Below, piece by piece: positions 1 through 9,075 of a stretch of 64,000 nucleotides of DNA. The number at the start of each line of letters is the position of its first letter. Position 1 is the first letter of the stretch. The notes beneath the pieces were generated by a model, which was given only the letters and a program-made list of their open reading frames with translations, did not search any database and was not told where the DNA came from. Made by a program: the position numbers and the translations under genes. This stretch comes from Thermomicrobiales bacterium (GTDB taxonomy: Bacteria > Chloroflexota > Chloroflexia > Thermomicrobiales > UBA6265), in assembly GCA_020432165.1 (NCBI GenBank), contig JAGQGU010000001.1, forward strand, positions 58,655 to 122,654, in the 5' to 3' direction.

Positions 1-1059
1 GAGCCGGTGGAGAAGGATGGCATCGTTTACGCTCGCGGCGTCACCGACGACAAGGGCCAGCTTTTCATTCATGTGAAGGCGTTGGAGGCATACCTGAAGA
101 CCTCCGGCTCCGCTCCGGTGAATGTGAAGTACCTCATTGAGGGCGAAGAGGAGGTCTCCTCTCCGAACTTGCTGCCGTTCATTCAGGATCATCTGGAACT
201 GCTCTCCGCTGATGTTTGTGTCATCAGCGACTCTTCCATGGTTCGCATTGAGGAGCCCGCCGTTACGCACAGCCTGCGCGGTATGACCTATCTGGAAATC
301 CATGTGGATGGCCCAAGGGAGGATCTCCATAGCGGCTTCTATGGTGGTGCGGTACACAATCCGGCCGTAGCGCTCGTACAGATTCTCGATACTCTCTACA
401 ACGCCAATGGCACCATCGCTGTCGCTGGCTTCTACGACGATGTTGTTGAGCTGACGGACGAAGAGCGCGAGATGATTGCGCGCACCGATATGCCCGAGCA
501 ACAACTCAAGGATGCTACCGGGACGCCGAAGCAGTGGGGTGATGCAAACTACACCATCAAGGAACGTGTCTCCGCGCGCCCGACACTCGATATCAACGGC
601 ATCTGGGGTGGATATGCTGGCCCAGGCCCCAAGACGATTATCCCGGCGGCAGCCGGTGCCAAGCTTAGCTCGCGATTGGTTGCGAATCAGGATCCGAACA
701 AGATCTTTGAGTTGATCAAGGCACACATCGAGGGTGTTACACCGGACACGGTCAATGTCGAAGTGAAGCTGCTGACCACTGGTCGGCCGGCATTGATCCC
801 ATTCGACCTGCCCGAAATGCAGGCTGCCAAGCGTGCATATGAGCGTGGTTGGGGCCATACCCCTGTCTTCACGCGTGGTGGTGGCAGTATTCCGGTCGTC
901 GCCGATATCACTGATCTCATGAAGATCCCGGTGGTGATGATGGGCTACGGCCTCGACACCGATGGCTTGCACGCTCCAAATGAGCACTATCGCCTGGAGA
1001 TGTTCAATCGTGGTATTGAGACGGCCATCGTCTACCTTGAGGAACTTGCCTCGATCTAG
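1..1059 (+). CDS. M20 family dipeptidase/deacylase, 5' truncated by window edge
   Basis: Zinc-dependent aminoacyl or dipeptide hydrolase of the M20 family. The frame is open from base 1 (E-P-V-E-K-D-G...), so the true start lies outside the window; the GTG at 7 is only an internal codon. Visible family features are the metal-ligand segment GVTDDKGQL, the catalytic and metal-binding glutamates in EGEEEVSS, a dimerisation/lid region with DLHSGFYGG, and the C-terminal ligand segment LHAPNEHYRLE. No membrane segments are seen in the part present. A hairpin with a T-run follows, so this is probably the end of a transcript. Substrate is unknown; nearby peptide-uptake genes make a dipeptidase plausible. 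Confidence 0.9.
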   Translation, partial: EPVEKDGIVYARGVTDDKGQLFIHVKALEAYLKTSGSAPVNVKYLIEGEEEVSSPNLLPFIQDHLELLSADVCVISDSSMVRIEEPAVTHSLRGMTYLEIHVDGPREDLHSGFYGGAVHNPAVALVQILDTLYNANGTIAVAGFYDDVVELTDEEREMIARTDMPEQQLKDATGTPKQWGDANYTIKERVSARPTLDINGIWGGYAGPGPKTIIPAAAGAKLSSRLVANQDPNKIFELIKAHIEGVTPDTVNVEVKLLTTGRPALIPFDLPEMQAAKRAYERGWGHTPVFTRGGGSIPVVADITDLMKIPVVMMGYGLDTDGLHAPNEHYRLEMFNRGIETAIVYLEELASI

Positions 1060-1079
1060 CAATACGTATCGGAAGGGCG

Positions 1080-1107
1080 AGCAGGGATCAATATCGATCC
1101 CTGCTTT
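1080..1107 (+). terminator. Intrinsic terminator after M20 peptidase
   Basis: Perfect 9-bp stem GCAGGGATC / GATCCCTGC (1081-1089 and 1096-1104) with loop AATATC, extended by one A-T pair and followed by TTT. It sits 20 bases after the M20 stop codon. Confidence 0.6.
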
Positions 1108-1177
1108 GCCAATTTGATGGGCGAGTGTTGACCCATCGTTCGGCTCAAGCGCCTGGAGCATCGCGGAGGACCTTACC

Positions 1178-2239
1178 TTGTTGCCAGACCACCTCTCCAC
1201 GATGCAGATTATCCTCATCATCGCCCTGGGCGTCGTTGTTATCGTCCTCCTCGCGTTCATGCTCGTCCCCTGGTTGCGCATGATCCTCACGAAAACAGGA
1301 TTCGGGCACCCCTATCTCCTGGCTTTTCTGGAGAAAGGGCGCTTCGCTGCCCGGGCGTTCGTGATGATCCTGGGTATGCAGGGCTTGCTGCACCTCCTGG
1401 AGACCAGTGATGTCCGCTGGCCATCGCCGATCTATCATCTCCTGACGATATTGCTCATCGCAGCCGTGACCTGGTTCTTCTGCGCTGTTGTTCTCGCGAC
1501 CGAAGAGCTTCTGCTTAGCAAGATTTCCTGGCAAGAGGCCGGCCAACGGCGCATCGCTACCCAGGTGCTGATGATTCGGCGCATATTGCTCACCATCATC
1601 GTCCTGGCTGGGATGTGGGCGGTGCTCATGACCTTCCCGCAGGTGCAGTCATTTGGGCAGACGCTTTTGGCATCGGCAGGATTGCTATCGATTATCGCTG
1701 GTCTCGCTGCGCAGACGACCCTGACCAATGTCTTTGCTGGTATTCAGCTGGTTTTCACCAATGCGATTCGCGTTGACGACTTTATTTGCGTGGATGACCA
1801 GACTGGACGTGTCGATGACATTACCATGACCTATGTGGTGATTCGTCCTTGGGATGATCGCAAGCTGATTTATCCGACCTCCTATTTCATCAGTCACTCG
1901 TTTGAGAACTGGACCCAGATCGGTGATCCGATTCAAGGGTCAACGGAGATCGAGGTGGACTGGCTTGCTCCCATTGAGGAACTGCGGCAGGAGTTGAAGC
2001 GGGTCTTGGGAACCTCGCGGTTCTGGGATGGTCGGGAAGGGACTATGGTGGTGACCGAGGTGCTGGATGGGAAGGTGCAGCTGCTTATCACGCTCAGCGC
2101 CTCCAGTGCATCGAATCTTTTCTCGCTGAAATCAGAGGTGAGGGAAGCGCTGGTGACGTATGTGGTGCAGCATGCGCCACAGGCCATTCCGCGGGCGCGC
2201 TATGTGGTGCCATCGCGCCCCGATGATCATCAGGGGTAA
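1178..2239 (+). CDS. MscS family mechanosensitive ion channel
   Basis: Small-conductance mechanosensitive channel subunit that opens under membrane tension and releases osmolytes. The 353-residue protein has about five hydrophobic helices (roughly 9-34, 52-74, 86-110, 128-150, 158-185). The last corresponds to pore helix TM3 and runs into the beta domain: LAAQTTLTNVFAGIQLVF, then IRVDDFICVDDQTGRVDDI and IYPTSYFISHSFENW, which is the conserved MscS core. I chose TTG at 1178 because GGAGGA (1165-1170) lies 7 bases upstream; ATG at 1202 is possible. The gene converges on the next one with only 6 bases between stop codons. Confidence 0.9.
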   Translation: MLPDHLSTMQIILIIALGVVVIVLLAFMLVPWLRMILTKTGFGHPYLLAFLEKGRFAARAFVMILGMQGLLHLLETSDVRWPSPIYHLLTILLIAAVTWFFCAVVLATEELLLSKISWQEAGQRRIATQVLMIRRILLTIIVLAGMWAVLMTFPQVQSFGQTLLASAGLLSIIAGLAAQTTLTNVFAGIQLVFTNAIRVDDFICVDDQTGRVDDITMTYVVIRPWDDRKLIYPTSYFISHSFENWTQIGDPIQGSTEIEVDWLAPIEELRQELKRVLGTSRFWDGREGTMVVTEVLDGKVQLLITLSASSASNLFSLKSEVREALVTYVVQHAPQAIPRARYVVPSRPDDHQG

Positions 2240-2245
2240 ACCTGC

Positions 2246-4363
2246 CTAGTTGGCTGACGGTGCCCCGACGGGCGAAGGATGCTCCGCGGGTGCAGCTGCG
2301 TGCCATTCAGCGTCGAATGGCCTTGATGCAGAAGTAAGAACTCCCAACTCGGCCTCGCTGTCATCCAGCCAGCTAAGAAGCAGATCGTGGAGGCTCTCCG
2401 CACCGACAATGCCCTCTTCCGGCCACCAGAGTCTTTGCGGATGGTAGACGAATGGTCGCGTTTGGTAGCCACCAAGTCCGCCATGGCTCCCCACCAACTC
2501 CTCGAAGGCATAGACCTCATTGGTCGCCGGATCAACTGTGCTCATCACCAGGATATCGGGAGCGTTGTCAAAGCTGTCGGTGCGGCGGAGGTGATCGGCA
2601 GCGCGCTCGGGATAATGCTCGAGTGGATCTGTCTCTGTAACCTCATCGTTGCTGAGGTAGCGTATACCCTGCCTGCCCAGAACCAGAGCCCCTTCTGTTG
2701 CAGACTTCACCATCACGAAGCCGATATCAGGATTCGCCAGCAATCCGCTGATGAGGCGAGGCGAATGCTCAGTGATCTCCTCGAAGGTCAGCCTGCGCGA
2801 AAACTTGGGAAAGGAAATAAGACCCAGATTCCCACTTGCCAGTACCATCACGTCGTCAGCGGACGCCTTGCCAGTCCCCTCGTGTTCGGCCGCTTCCTCA
2901 TCTATGGATTGCATATGCCGCAGCGTGCTTTGTACCAGGCGCTTCGATCGCGGACTTAACTGGGATTGCAGTGCCTGCTCCAGGGAGAGACGAATTGCGG
3001 CTCGGTCTTCGATTGCGGAGTCGTGCACCTGAATGCTGGCTTCGGACGAGACAAGCTCCTCCACCAGATTGCCAAGTGTCTTACCGTTCCTTTGCCGAAA
3101 GGTGGCCCCCATACTCTGACCATGATCGGACAGTACGATGATGTGATAGGGACGAGCGGCGTGGGCGCTTTCGCGCCGGAGAACACCGATCATGTGATCG
3201 ATACGTGTCAGCACCTTGAAGGCATCGGTCCGGTCAATACCGCTGTGATGCGCAACTTCATCGTAGGCAAAGATGGTGCAGTAGACCGAGCTTACCCCGC
3301 GATACATATCCGCGAGCAACATGAATTGGGAGAGCTCAAGCATGAGAGTCGTGGTCGCGGCCCGCACCATCGCGTACTTAAAGGTACGTTTGACTCGCGG
3401 TTGCACGTGCTCTCGCCGCTGTCGCCATGCTTGCCAGCGTTCGCGGAAGATATCGCCAATCAGCAGTGCAGCTGTACGCATGATCATGTAAGGACTCGCC
3501 CACATCGTCAGGTAAGGACGGGTTGCTCCCGAGTTTCTCACACCAACGGTGCTGAAGGTGAGTAGGCTATCCGGTGCGTCCCCACTGAAGACATTCCAGC
3601 GGCTGGCACCATTGCGGAGAAGACCATCGCCACTGCTGAGATCGTCTTCAAGTTGCTTGGCTGCATTCATACTGGAGCTCACCATCAGTCGCTGGAGAGG
3701 TTTGTCGTACCAGCGAAATGCCGGAATGTTGTGGTTATTCCCCAGCAGAATGCCCGCCTGACTCGCGCTGGTTTGACTGCTGAGATCCGTCTCCCATTCG
3801 TTCAGGGTGTAGCTGCCATCCGCTTGCCAGGCTTCCAGATGCGGCATCCAACCGTCATCCAGAGCCCGCTGCAGAAGTGGCGCGGAAAGGCCATCGATCT
3901 CGATGAAGAGCGTCCCTGGTGTCTCTTCGGTATTGATCACGGGAAAAGTCCGGCGTAGTCGTTCGATAACGAACCAGGTATAGGCATCCGTATCGCGCAG
4001 CGAGAAGGCACCGGCGAAGAGGGTATAGCTGGCGGAGAGTCCGAGCGTTAACACGATACCCGTCTGTACATTGTCAATACGGAGGGAATGCAGGCCCACC
4101 TTGATGAGAACCTCGGAGATGAGGTAGACCAATCCGCCGCTCAACACGATCGCGATCAGGGGGAAGAGCAATGGCTGCACACGCGCCGAGATGCGATAGA
4201 CGAGGGGCCAACTCACGAACTGCGTGAGCGTGTAGATGAAGGCGACGAGCAGGACCGTAGGATCAGCACTAATGCTGAATCCGGGCACGAGTTGGGCGAG
4301 GAGAAGCAATGCTACTCCCTGTACCACTGAAACCGTAATGGCCCATCGCACCATGCGCAACAC
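2246..4363 (-). CDS. Membrane-anchored alkaline phosphatase-fold phosphodiesterase with holin-like N-terminus
   Basis: Large 705-residue protein. Residues 1-125 contain four hydrophobic helices resembling the mycobacterial-type phage-holin family; residues from about 145 on are a type I phosphodiesterase/nucleotide pyrophosphatase (alkaline phosphatase superfamily) domain. Metal and nucleophile motifs are TLFIEIDGLS at the start, SSQTSASQAGIL (probable Thr/Ser nucleophile), FAYDEVAHHSGID and IVLSDHGQSMG. The catalytic domain probably faces outside or is membrane-proximal and acts on phosphodiester substrates such as lipid headgroups or teichoic-type polymers; the substrate is not known. GTG start at 4363 follows a GAGGAG; ATG at 4354 is an alternative. 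It reads alone on this strand. Confidence 0.85.
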   Translation of the reverse strand: MLRMVRWAITVSVVQGVALLLLAQLVPGFSISADPTVLLVAFIYTLTQFVSWPLVYRISARVQPLLFPLIAIVLSGGLVYLISEVLIKVGLHSLRIDNVQTGIVLTLGLSASYTLFAGAFSLRDTDAYTWFVIERLRRTFPVINTEETPGTLFIEIDGLSAPLLQRALDDGWMPHLEAWQADGSYTLNEWETDLSSQTSASQAGILLGNNHNIPAFRWYDKPLQRLMVSSSMNAAKQLEDDLSSGDGLLRNGASRWNVFSGDAPDSLLTFSTVGVRNSGATRPYLTMWASPYMIMRTAALLIGDIFRERWQAWRQRREHVQPRVKRTFKYAMVRAATTTLMLELSQFMLLADMYRGVSSVYCTIFAYDEVAHHSGIDRTDAFKVLTRIDHMIGVLRRESAHAARPYHIIVLSDHGQSMGATFRQRNGKTLGNLVEELVSSEASIQVHDSAIEDRAAIRLSLEQALQSQLSPRSKRLVQSTLRHMQSIDEEAAEHEGTGKASADDVMVLASGNLGLISFPKFSRRLTFEEITEHSPRLISGLLANPDIGFVMVKSATEGALVLGRQGIRYLSNDEVTETDPLEHYPERAADHLRRTDSFDNAPDILVMSTVDPATNEVYAFEELVGSHGGLGGYQTRPFVYHPQRLWWPEEGIVGAESLHDLLLSWLDDSEAELGVLTSASRPFDAEWHAAAPAEHPSPVGAPSAN

Positions 4364-4469
4364 GTCGAAAGTTTCTCCTCACTCCCCGTCCACCAAGACT
4401 CCAGTGTAACGGGTTAGGGAAGGGGATATGAGATTGTGTCCACGCTCTATCGTAATAAGGGAAATTGCC

Positions 4470-4769
4470 TCAGCGATCTCGTGAGACCGCGATGGCATAG
4501 GGGTGCAGTGTCATATCGAACACCCCTGCGGACACTGCGGGATCCGCCTCCGCAATTGACCGTGCGGTGTCCGCGTCGGCTGCTTCAAAGATCACGATCC
4601 CGAATGTGCCGAGGTCCTCTTGTGTTCTGCCCGCCAGGATGAGAATTCCAGCATCGCGGAGAGATACCAGATACTGAAAATGATCACCTACGATCTTCGC
4701 TTCGGTATCGGTCGGATCAGTTACCATCTGTGGTCTGGCGGGAGTGATGCGGTAAAGCCATTCTGCCAT
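4470..4769 (-). CDS. YciI-like (YCII-related) small protein
   Basis: A 99-residue protein with the dimeric alpha/beta ferredoxin-like YCII fold: EWLYRITPARPQM at the start, HFQYLVSLRDAGILILAGRT in the middle and FDMTLHPYAIA at the end. YciI proteins are small cytoplasmic proteins with a conserved His/Asp pair, and their biochemical role is generally unknown. The ATG at 4769 is preceded by AGGAGC at good spacing. It lies upstream of the phosphodiesterase on the same strand, about 106 bases away, so the two may be co-transcribed, but nothing else links them. Confidence 0.75.
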   Translation of the reverse strand: MAEWLYRITPARPQMVTDPTDTEAKIVGDHFQYLVSLRDAGILILAGRTQEDLGTFGIVIFEAADADTARSIAEADPAVSAGVFDMTLHPYAIAVSRDR

Positions 4770-4926
4770 CGTGATGCTCCTGAATTGATTCAGTCAACAG
4801 AGGCCATGATCCCCGGAACATGAGTAAAGCGCAATCGTGGTGTATAGCATCTATTGTCGTGCCCGGCCATGGCTGGATCAATCGAATTATCGTGGGATTC
4901 AATTGCCTGATTCGAACCGAAGCAAC

Positions 4927-4948
4927 AAAAAAGCACCTTTCAGGTGCT
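4927..4948 (-). terminator. Rho-independent terminator of tRNA-Lys
   Basis: On the minus strand AGCACCT-GAA-AGGTGCT forms a 7-bp stem followed directly by a run of T (A 4927-4932 on the plus strand). It lies 32 bases downstream of the tRNA 3' end. Confidence 0.8.
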
Positions 4949-4980
4949 CCTCTTGGTGCGTTCGTGTTGTTTGTTCTTGG

Positions 4981-5052
<72 letters not shown>

Positions 5053-5163
5053 GGGCAAATACTACGTTTTCCAACCCCTCTTGTCAACCCGAATCGCTGT
5101 CTCACGTAGCGAGATCGGATCGATATACGTAACAATAGCGGTCACACACGGAGGGACACTCAC

Positions 5164-6078
5164 ATGGCCGCTTTCAACACATCACCAAGCCACGTCCTCA
5201 TCGCCGGAGCTACGGGCTTCGTTGGTACCGCACTGACGGCGTCTTTGCGCGCAGAAGGACACATCGTCACGGAACTGGTTCGCTCCCAGCAGCGCAACGA
5301 GCATCAGCGCATATGGCAACCTGCTGAACATCGCATCGAACCAGCCCTGATAGACAGCGCTGATACCGTGATCAATCTGGCTGGAGCATCAATCGCGGGA
5401 GGATGGTGGACCGAGAAACGCAAACACCTCATTCTGCAGAGTAGGTTGGACTGCACCTCGACATTGGCCGATACTATGGCCGCATCAGCTACTCCTCCGA
5501 GCCTCTTTATCAGCACCTCTGCTGTTGGATATTACGGGAGCCGTCCTGGCGAGGTGATCACAGAAGATACATCTGTCGGTGACGATTTTCTCGCGGATGT
5601 CTGCAGGCGATGGGAAGCAGCAGCTAATCCTGCTCGAGACATAGGTGTGCGCGTGGTGCACCCGCGCTTTGGATTGGTTCTTGCTGGCTCCGGCGGAATG
5701 TTGCCGGTGATCAAGAAGCCATTCCAGTTTGGCATCGGTGGGAAGATCGGCGGCGATCAGTACATGAGCTGGATCGATCTTGATGACCTGGTGCGCGCCA
5801 TGCAACTCATCATGAGCGACGCCGGAATACTTGGGCCAGTGAACTTCGTGGCGCCGAATCCGGTGACCAATGCCGAATTCACCAGAGCCATGGGCACTGC
5901 GCTCCATCGCCCGACCGTGATCCCGGTGCCCAGGGTGATCGCGAGTTCGTTAGGCGGAGAGTTGGTGCAACAATTGCTGCTTGCCGATCAGCGCGTGCTT
6001 CCGCAGAGGTTGCTGGACTCTGGATTCCAGTTTACGCATCCGACAATCGATGAGACCCTGGCCGCCGCATTCGCTTGA
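5164..6078 (+). CDS. TIGR01777 family NAD(P)-dependent epimerase-like protein
   Basis: Extended short-chain dehydrogenase fold (304 residues). The N-terminal Rossmann motif is GATGFVG (residues 15-21), then NLAGASIAGGWWTEKRK, the catalytic-region STSAVGYYG, and the characteristic C-terminal DUF1731 segment ending with Q-R-V-L-P-Q-R-L-L-D-S-G-F-Q-F. The family includes E. coli YfcH and plant GC1/SulA-like proteins; its substrate is not defined. ATG at 5164 is preceded by CGGAGGGACAC. No obvious operon partners; the next gene starts about 100 bases on. Confidence 0.88.
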   Translation: MAAFNTSPSHVLIAGATGFVGTALTASLRAEGHIVTELVRSQQRNEHQRIWQPAEHRIEPALIDSADTVINLAGASIAGGWWTEKRKHLILQSRLDCTSTLADTMAASATPPSLFISTSAVGYYGSRPGEVITEDTSVGDDFLADVCRRWEAAANPARDIGVRVVHPRFGLVLAGSGGMLPVIKKPFQFGIGGKIGGDQYMSWIDLDDLVRAMQLIMSDAGILGPVNFVAPNPVTNAEFTRAMGTALHRPTVIPVPRVIASSLGGELVQQLLLADQRVLPQRLLDSGFQFTHPTIDETLAAAFA

Positions 6079-6181
6079 GGCAGAGGAACACCATACGCTA
6101 ACAAAACACTGACCTTTGTATTGTCCTTTCAGAGTCGTCGAGAAAGACGAGTATGGAAGCACGATACAGAGGAGTACAGGT

Positions 6182-7294
6182 ATGAACACACGCGCAGCTG
6201 CACTGACATCAGTTGTCGATCGCCGCCGCTTTATCACGATCGCATCGGCGGGTATAGCGGCAGTAGGTCTGCACGTCCGCCCATCTTTTGCCCAGACGCC
6301 TGCCGCCAGCGATACGGCGATCGACCAGATTGTCTCTGCTGCAGATGCCTTTCTGGATACGCTTTCAGAGGAAGAGCGCAGCACCATGCTCTTCGATTGG
6401 TCGGATGATGAGCAAAAGCGCAATTGGTCGAATTTCCCGGCCGCGCTTGATCCACGCGATGGCCTGATGTGGGGCAACCTCAGTGAAGCCTCGCAGGCCG
6501 CCTGGCTCCCGGTAATGCAAACTACCTTGAGCGAGGATGGATATCGCCGCGTTACCTCCGCCTGGACCGCTGATGAAATCCTCAAGAATATGGAGGCTAA
6601 TGGCGAAGTCCCTGAAGGTGGCCCCGGCGGCAGCGGTGAGAGCGATTACGGTAGCGACAATTTCTACGTGGCGTTTATCGGTGAACCCGGTACCGATAGT
6701 GCCTGGCAATGGCAGTTCACCGGTCATCACACAACCGTCAACGCCACCATTGTGAATGGCCGCATCAGCCTCACCCCAAGTTTCTTTGGTAGCCAACCCA
6801 CCACATATACGGATGATGATGGCGAAGAGGTACGTCCCATTGGTGATATGAATGATGCTGCCTTTACGCTCATCAACGCGCTGGATGCCGATCAGCAGGC
6901 ACAGGCAGTGGTCGGAAGCAAACGCATCGACCTTGTCTCTGGGCCGATGGTTTCCGAGGTCGTGGAGCTTGCCGCGGAAGGCGTTCTCATCGCCGATCTC
7001 ACGGAAGAGCAGCAAGCCCTCGTGACCGATTTGGTCAGCAAATACACCGGTACGCTGAATGACGAGCATGCCGTCGCCCGCCTCGCCGAGGTGACGGATG
7101 TCTACGATCAGACCTACTTCGCCTGGTATGGCCCGACGGCATGGGATAGCGATGCCTACTGGCGTGTGGCCGGACCAACGATCATCGTCGAGTACTCGCC
7201 ACAAGATCAGTTGACCAATGATCCTCGCGATCATGTCCACGCTATCTATCGGGATCCCGGCAACGAGTACGGTATTCGTTACCAGAACGGATAG
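6182..7294 (+). CDS. Secreted DUF3500 domain protein with twin-arginine leader
   Basis: A 370-residue exported protein. The leader VDRRRFITIASAGIAAVG is a Tat-type twin-arginine signal and probable cleavage follows SFAQ. The mature part matches DUF3500: the early segment DWSDDEQKRNWSNFP, then WQWQFTGHHTTVNATIV and SLTPSFFGSQP, and late conserved YFAWYGP with WRVAGPTIIVEYSPQ. DUF3500 is found in secreted proteins of soil bacteria and its function is unknown. ATG at 6182 is chosen because GAGGAG lies upstream and it places the signal at the N-terminus. A bidirectional terminator separates it from the convergent transporter operon. Confidence 0.85.
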   Translation: MNTRAAALTSVVDRRRFITIASAGIAAVGLHVRPSFAQTPAASDTAIDQIVSAADAFLDTLSEEERSTMLFDWSDDEQKRNWSNFPAALDPRDGLMWGNLSEASQAAWLPVMQTTLSEDGYRRVTSAWTADEILKNMEANGEVPEGGPGGSGESDYGSDNFYVAFIGEPGTDSAWQWQFTGHHTTVNATIVNGRISLTPSFFGSQPTTYTDDDGEEVRPIGDMNDAAFTLINALDADQQAQAVVGSKRIDLVSGPMVSEVVELAAEGVLIADLTEEQQALVTDLVSKYTGTLNDEHAVARLAEVTDVYDQTYFAWYGPTAWDSDAYWRVAGPTIIVEYSPQDQLTNDPRDHVHAIYRDPGNEYGIRYQNG

Positions 7295-7331
7295 GCCCTT
7301 CTGGAGTAGTCAGAAGCTACGTAATTACGAT

Positions 7332-7364
7332 GAAGAGGTGGAGTCAGCCAGGCTCCACCTCTTC
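7332..7364. terminator. Bidirectional hairpin between convergent genes
   Basis: Perfect 12-bp stem GAAGAGGTGGAG / CTCCACCTCTTC with a 9-base loop lies between the DUF3500 gene and the convergent substrate-binding protein. There is no strong T-run on either side, so termination is inferred from position and stem strength. Confidence 0.55.
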
Positions 7365-7400
7365 GGTGCATATGCCTCCCCTGAAGAGAGGTCTGGGGAA

Positions 7401-8987
7401 TTATTCGGCCACATCGACCGCGTAGAGATCAATCACCTGATCAAGCCGCGGGTTGAATCCAATTACCCGGTTGCCAACGCCATACGTATCATGCGGCATG
7501 ATGAGATAGAGCGCCGGGGGATCATCGTAGGCGACTTGTGAGGCTTGTTGATAGAAGCCAACCTGCTCCTCCTCATCCAATGTCACCACGCCCTGGTAAA
7601 CCAGATCCGTGTATTCGTCGCTGAGAATGTGCCATTCGTACTTGCCTCCATGGGCAAAGAGATTGAGGTTATAGAACGGGTTTGGCGGCAGCAACAATCC
7701 TTGCTGATGTGGTCCAATCGTGAGATCGCCTTGGGCAGCAACGAATGCACCGGCTTCCAGACCTCGCTGATTCACCGTAATTCCTATCTGTTGGAGATAG
7801 GACGATACGATCTCTCCCAGCTCCTTGTGGACAGGTGAACGGTATGTGAACTGCATGGTGAAACCATCAGGGTATCCAGCCTCTGCCAGAAGGCTTTTCG
7901 CCAGATCTGGATCGTACTCGAACATGCTCAATTCAGGATTGAACCCGACCTCCTGCTCGGAGATCCACTGACCCTGCAGCGGCGATGCGTAGCCGAGATA
8001 GACCATATCCACGATCGCCTGCTTGTCCACGGCATGATTGAGAGCCTGACGCACGCGAACATCGGAGAGCTCCGGAGTCAGGCCGCTCTTCGTGTCGAAG
8101 AACATGGCGTACTTGCGCAGTCCGGGAACCGTCACCGCGGAGTTGGCGCTGCTGTTGGCCAACGTATCCAGCGCCTCGATCGGCACCGTTGTCAGGTCGA
8201 TCTCCTGGGCTTCCAATGCGGCCAATCGTGCGGTGTTCTCCGGAATAATGGAGAATGTGACGGTTTTTAGGGGATGCGGCCCATTCCAGTACGCATCGTT
8301 TCTGGTCAGGCGAACATATGAGTCCGTTGCCCATTCTTCGAGTACGAAGGGGCCAGTACCGATTGGCTTCAGACCAAATTCATCCGCGCCGATCTCCTGA
8401 TAATAGACAGGCGGGAAGACTGCACCACCACGAGCCAGGAAGCCGGTGAATGGTGCGAAAGCTGCAGTGAGATGAACTTGAACGGTATGATCGTCGATGA
8501 TCTCCGTACTGTCATAGATGTCAGGCAACAGATAGGTCTGGTATGGGGTTGCTGCCGCAAACTCGTCAATAGAGAACTTCACCGCTGTCGCATCCAGCGG
8601 CTCTCCGTTGCTGAAGCTCACACCTTGCTTGATTCTTAGTTCTAGTGTCGTATCGTCGACCCAGGAGAACTCTTCCGCCAACCAGGGCTCGATCGAGGCC
8701 CCATCCGCTGAGAACCGTACCAACTGCTCCACAATCTGACCGCTGATGTTCTGGAACGACGCATTCGTGGAGAGCGCCAGATTGAGCGTAGTCGGATTGA
8801 CTTCCTGACCGATGGTCAGGGTTTTCTCGCTCTGAAGGTTGGATTCTGGATACGGAGTTGCCTGGTAGAGGCGGTCTCGTCCCAGGGGGGTAGCTCCGGC
8901 CAGCACGTTCGTACCAGCTGTTCCCAATGCCACAGCAGTGGCGATCGAACCGCCGATAAACTGCCGTCGATTCTGACTAATGCTCAT
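7401..8987 (-). CDS. ABC transporter substrate-binding protein, family 5 (peptide type)
   Basis: Extracellular peptide-binding component (528 residues), last gene of the minus-strand peptide operon. The leader SQNRRQFIGGSIATAVALG is a twin-arginine signal; there is no lipobox cysteine, so anchoring is unclear. Family features: EEFSWVDDTTLELRIKQGVSFSNGEPLDATAVKFS, IGTGPFVLEEW, RLTRNDAYW, DVRVRQALNHAVDKQAIV, and near the end YDDPPALYLIMPHDTYGV. These identify the SBP_bac_5 family of di/oligopeptide (sometimes nickel or glutathione) binding proteins. AGGAG precedes the ATG. It lies 88 bases after dppC. No ATPase genes follow. Confidence 0.92.
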   Translation of the reverse strand: MSISQNRRQFIGGSIATAVALGTAGTNVLAGATPLGRDRLYQATPYPESNLQSEKTLTIGQEVNPTTLNLALSTNASFQNISGQIVEQLVRFSADGASIEPWLAEEFSWVDDTTLELRIKQGVSFSNGEPLDATAVKFSIDEFAAATPYQTYLLPDIYDSTEIIDDHTVQVHLTAAFAPFTGFLARGGAVFPPVYYQEIGADEFGLKPIGTGPFVLEEWATDSYVRLTRNDAYWNGPHPLKTVTFSIIPENTARLAALEAQEIDLTTVPIEALDTLANSSANSAVTVPGLRKYAMFFDTKSGLTPELSDVRVRQALNHAVDKQAIVDMVYLGYASPLQGQWISEQEVGFNPELSMFEYDPDLAKSLLAEAGYPDGFTMQFTYRSPVHKELGEIVSSYLQQIGITVNQRGLEAGAFVAAQGDLTIGPHQQGLLLPPNPFYNLNLFAHGGKYEWHILSDEYTDLVYQGVVTLDEEEQVGFYQQASQVAYDDPPALYLIMPHDTYGVGNRVIGFNPRLDQVIDLYAVDVAE

Positions 8988-9075
8988 GGTGAATACTCCT
9001 GTAATGTAGCGTGTTACGAATCGGAACTCCTGAAATCACGGATAGATACACCTCCCTTGTCGTGGCGTTGGCCAC

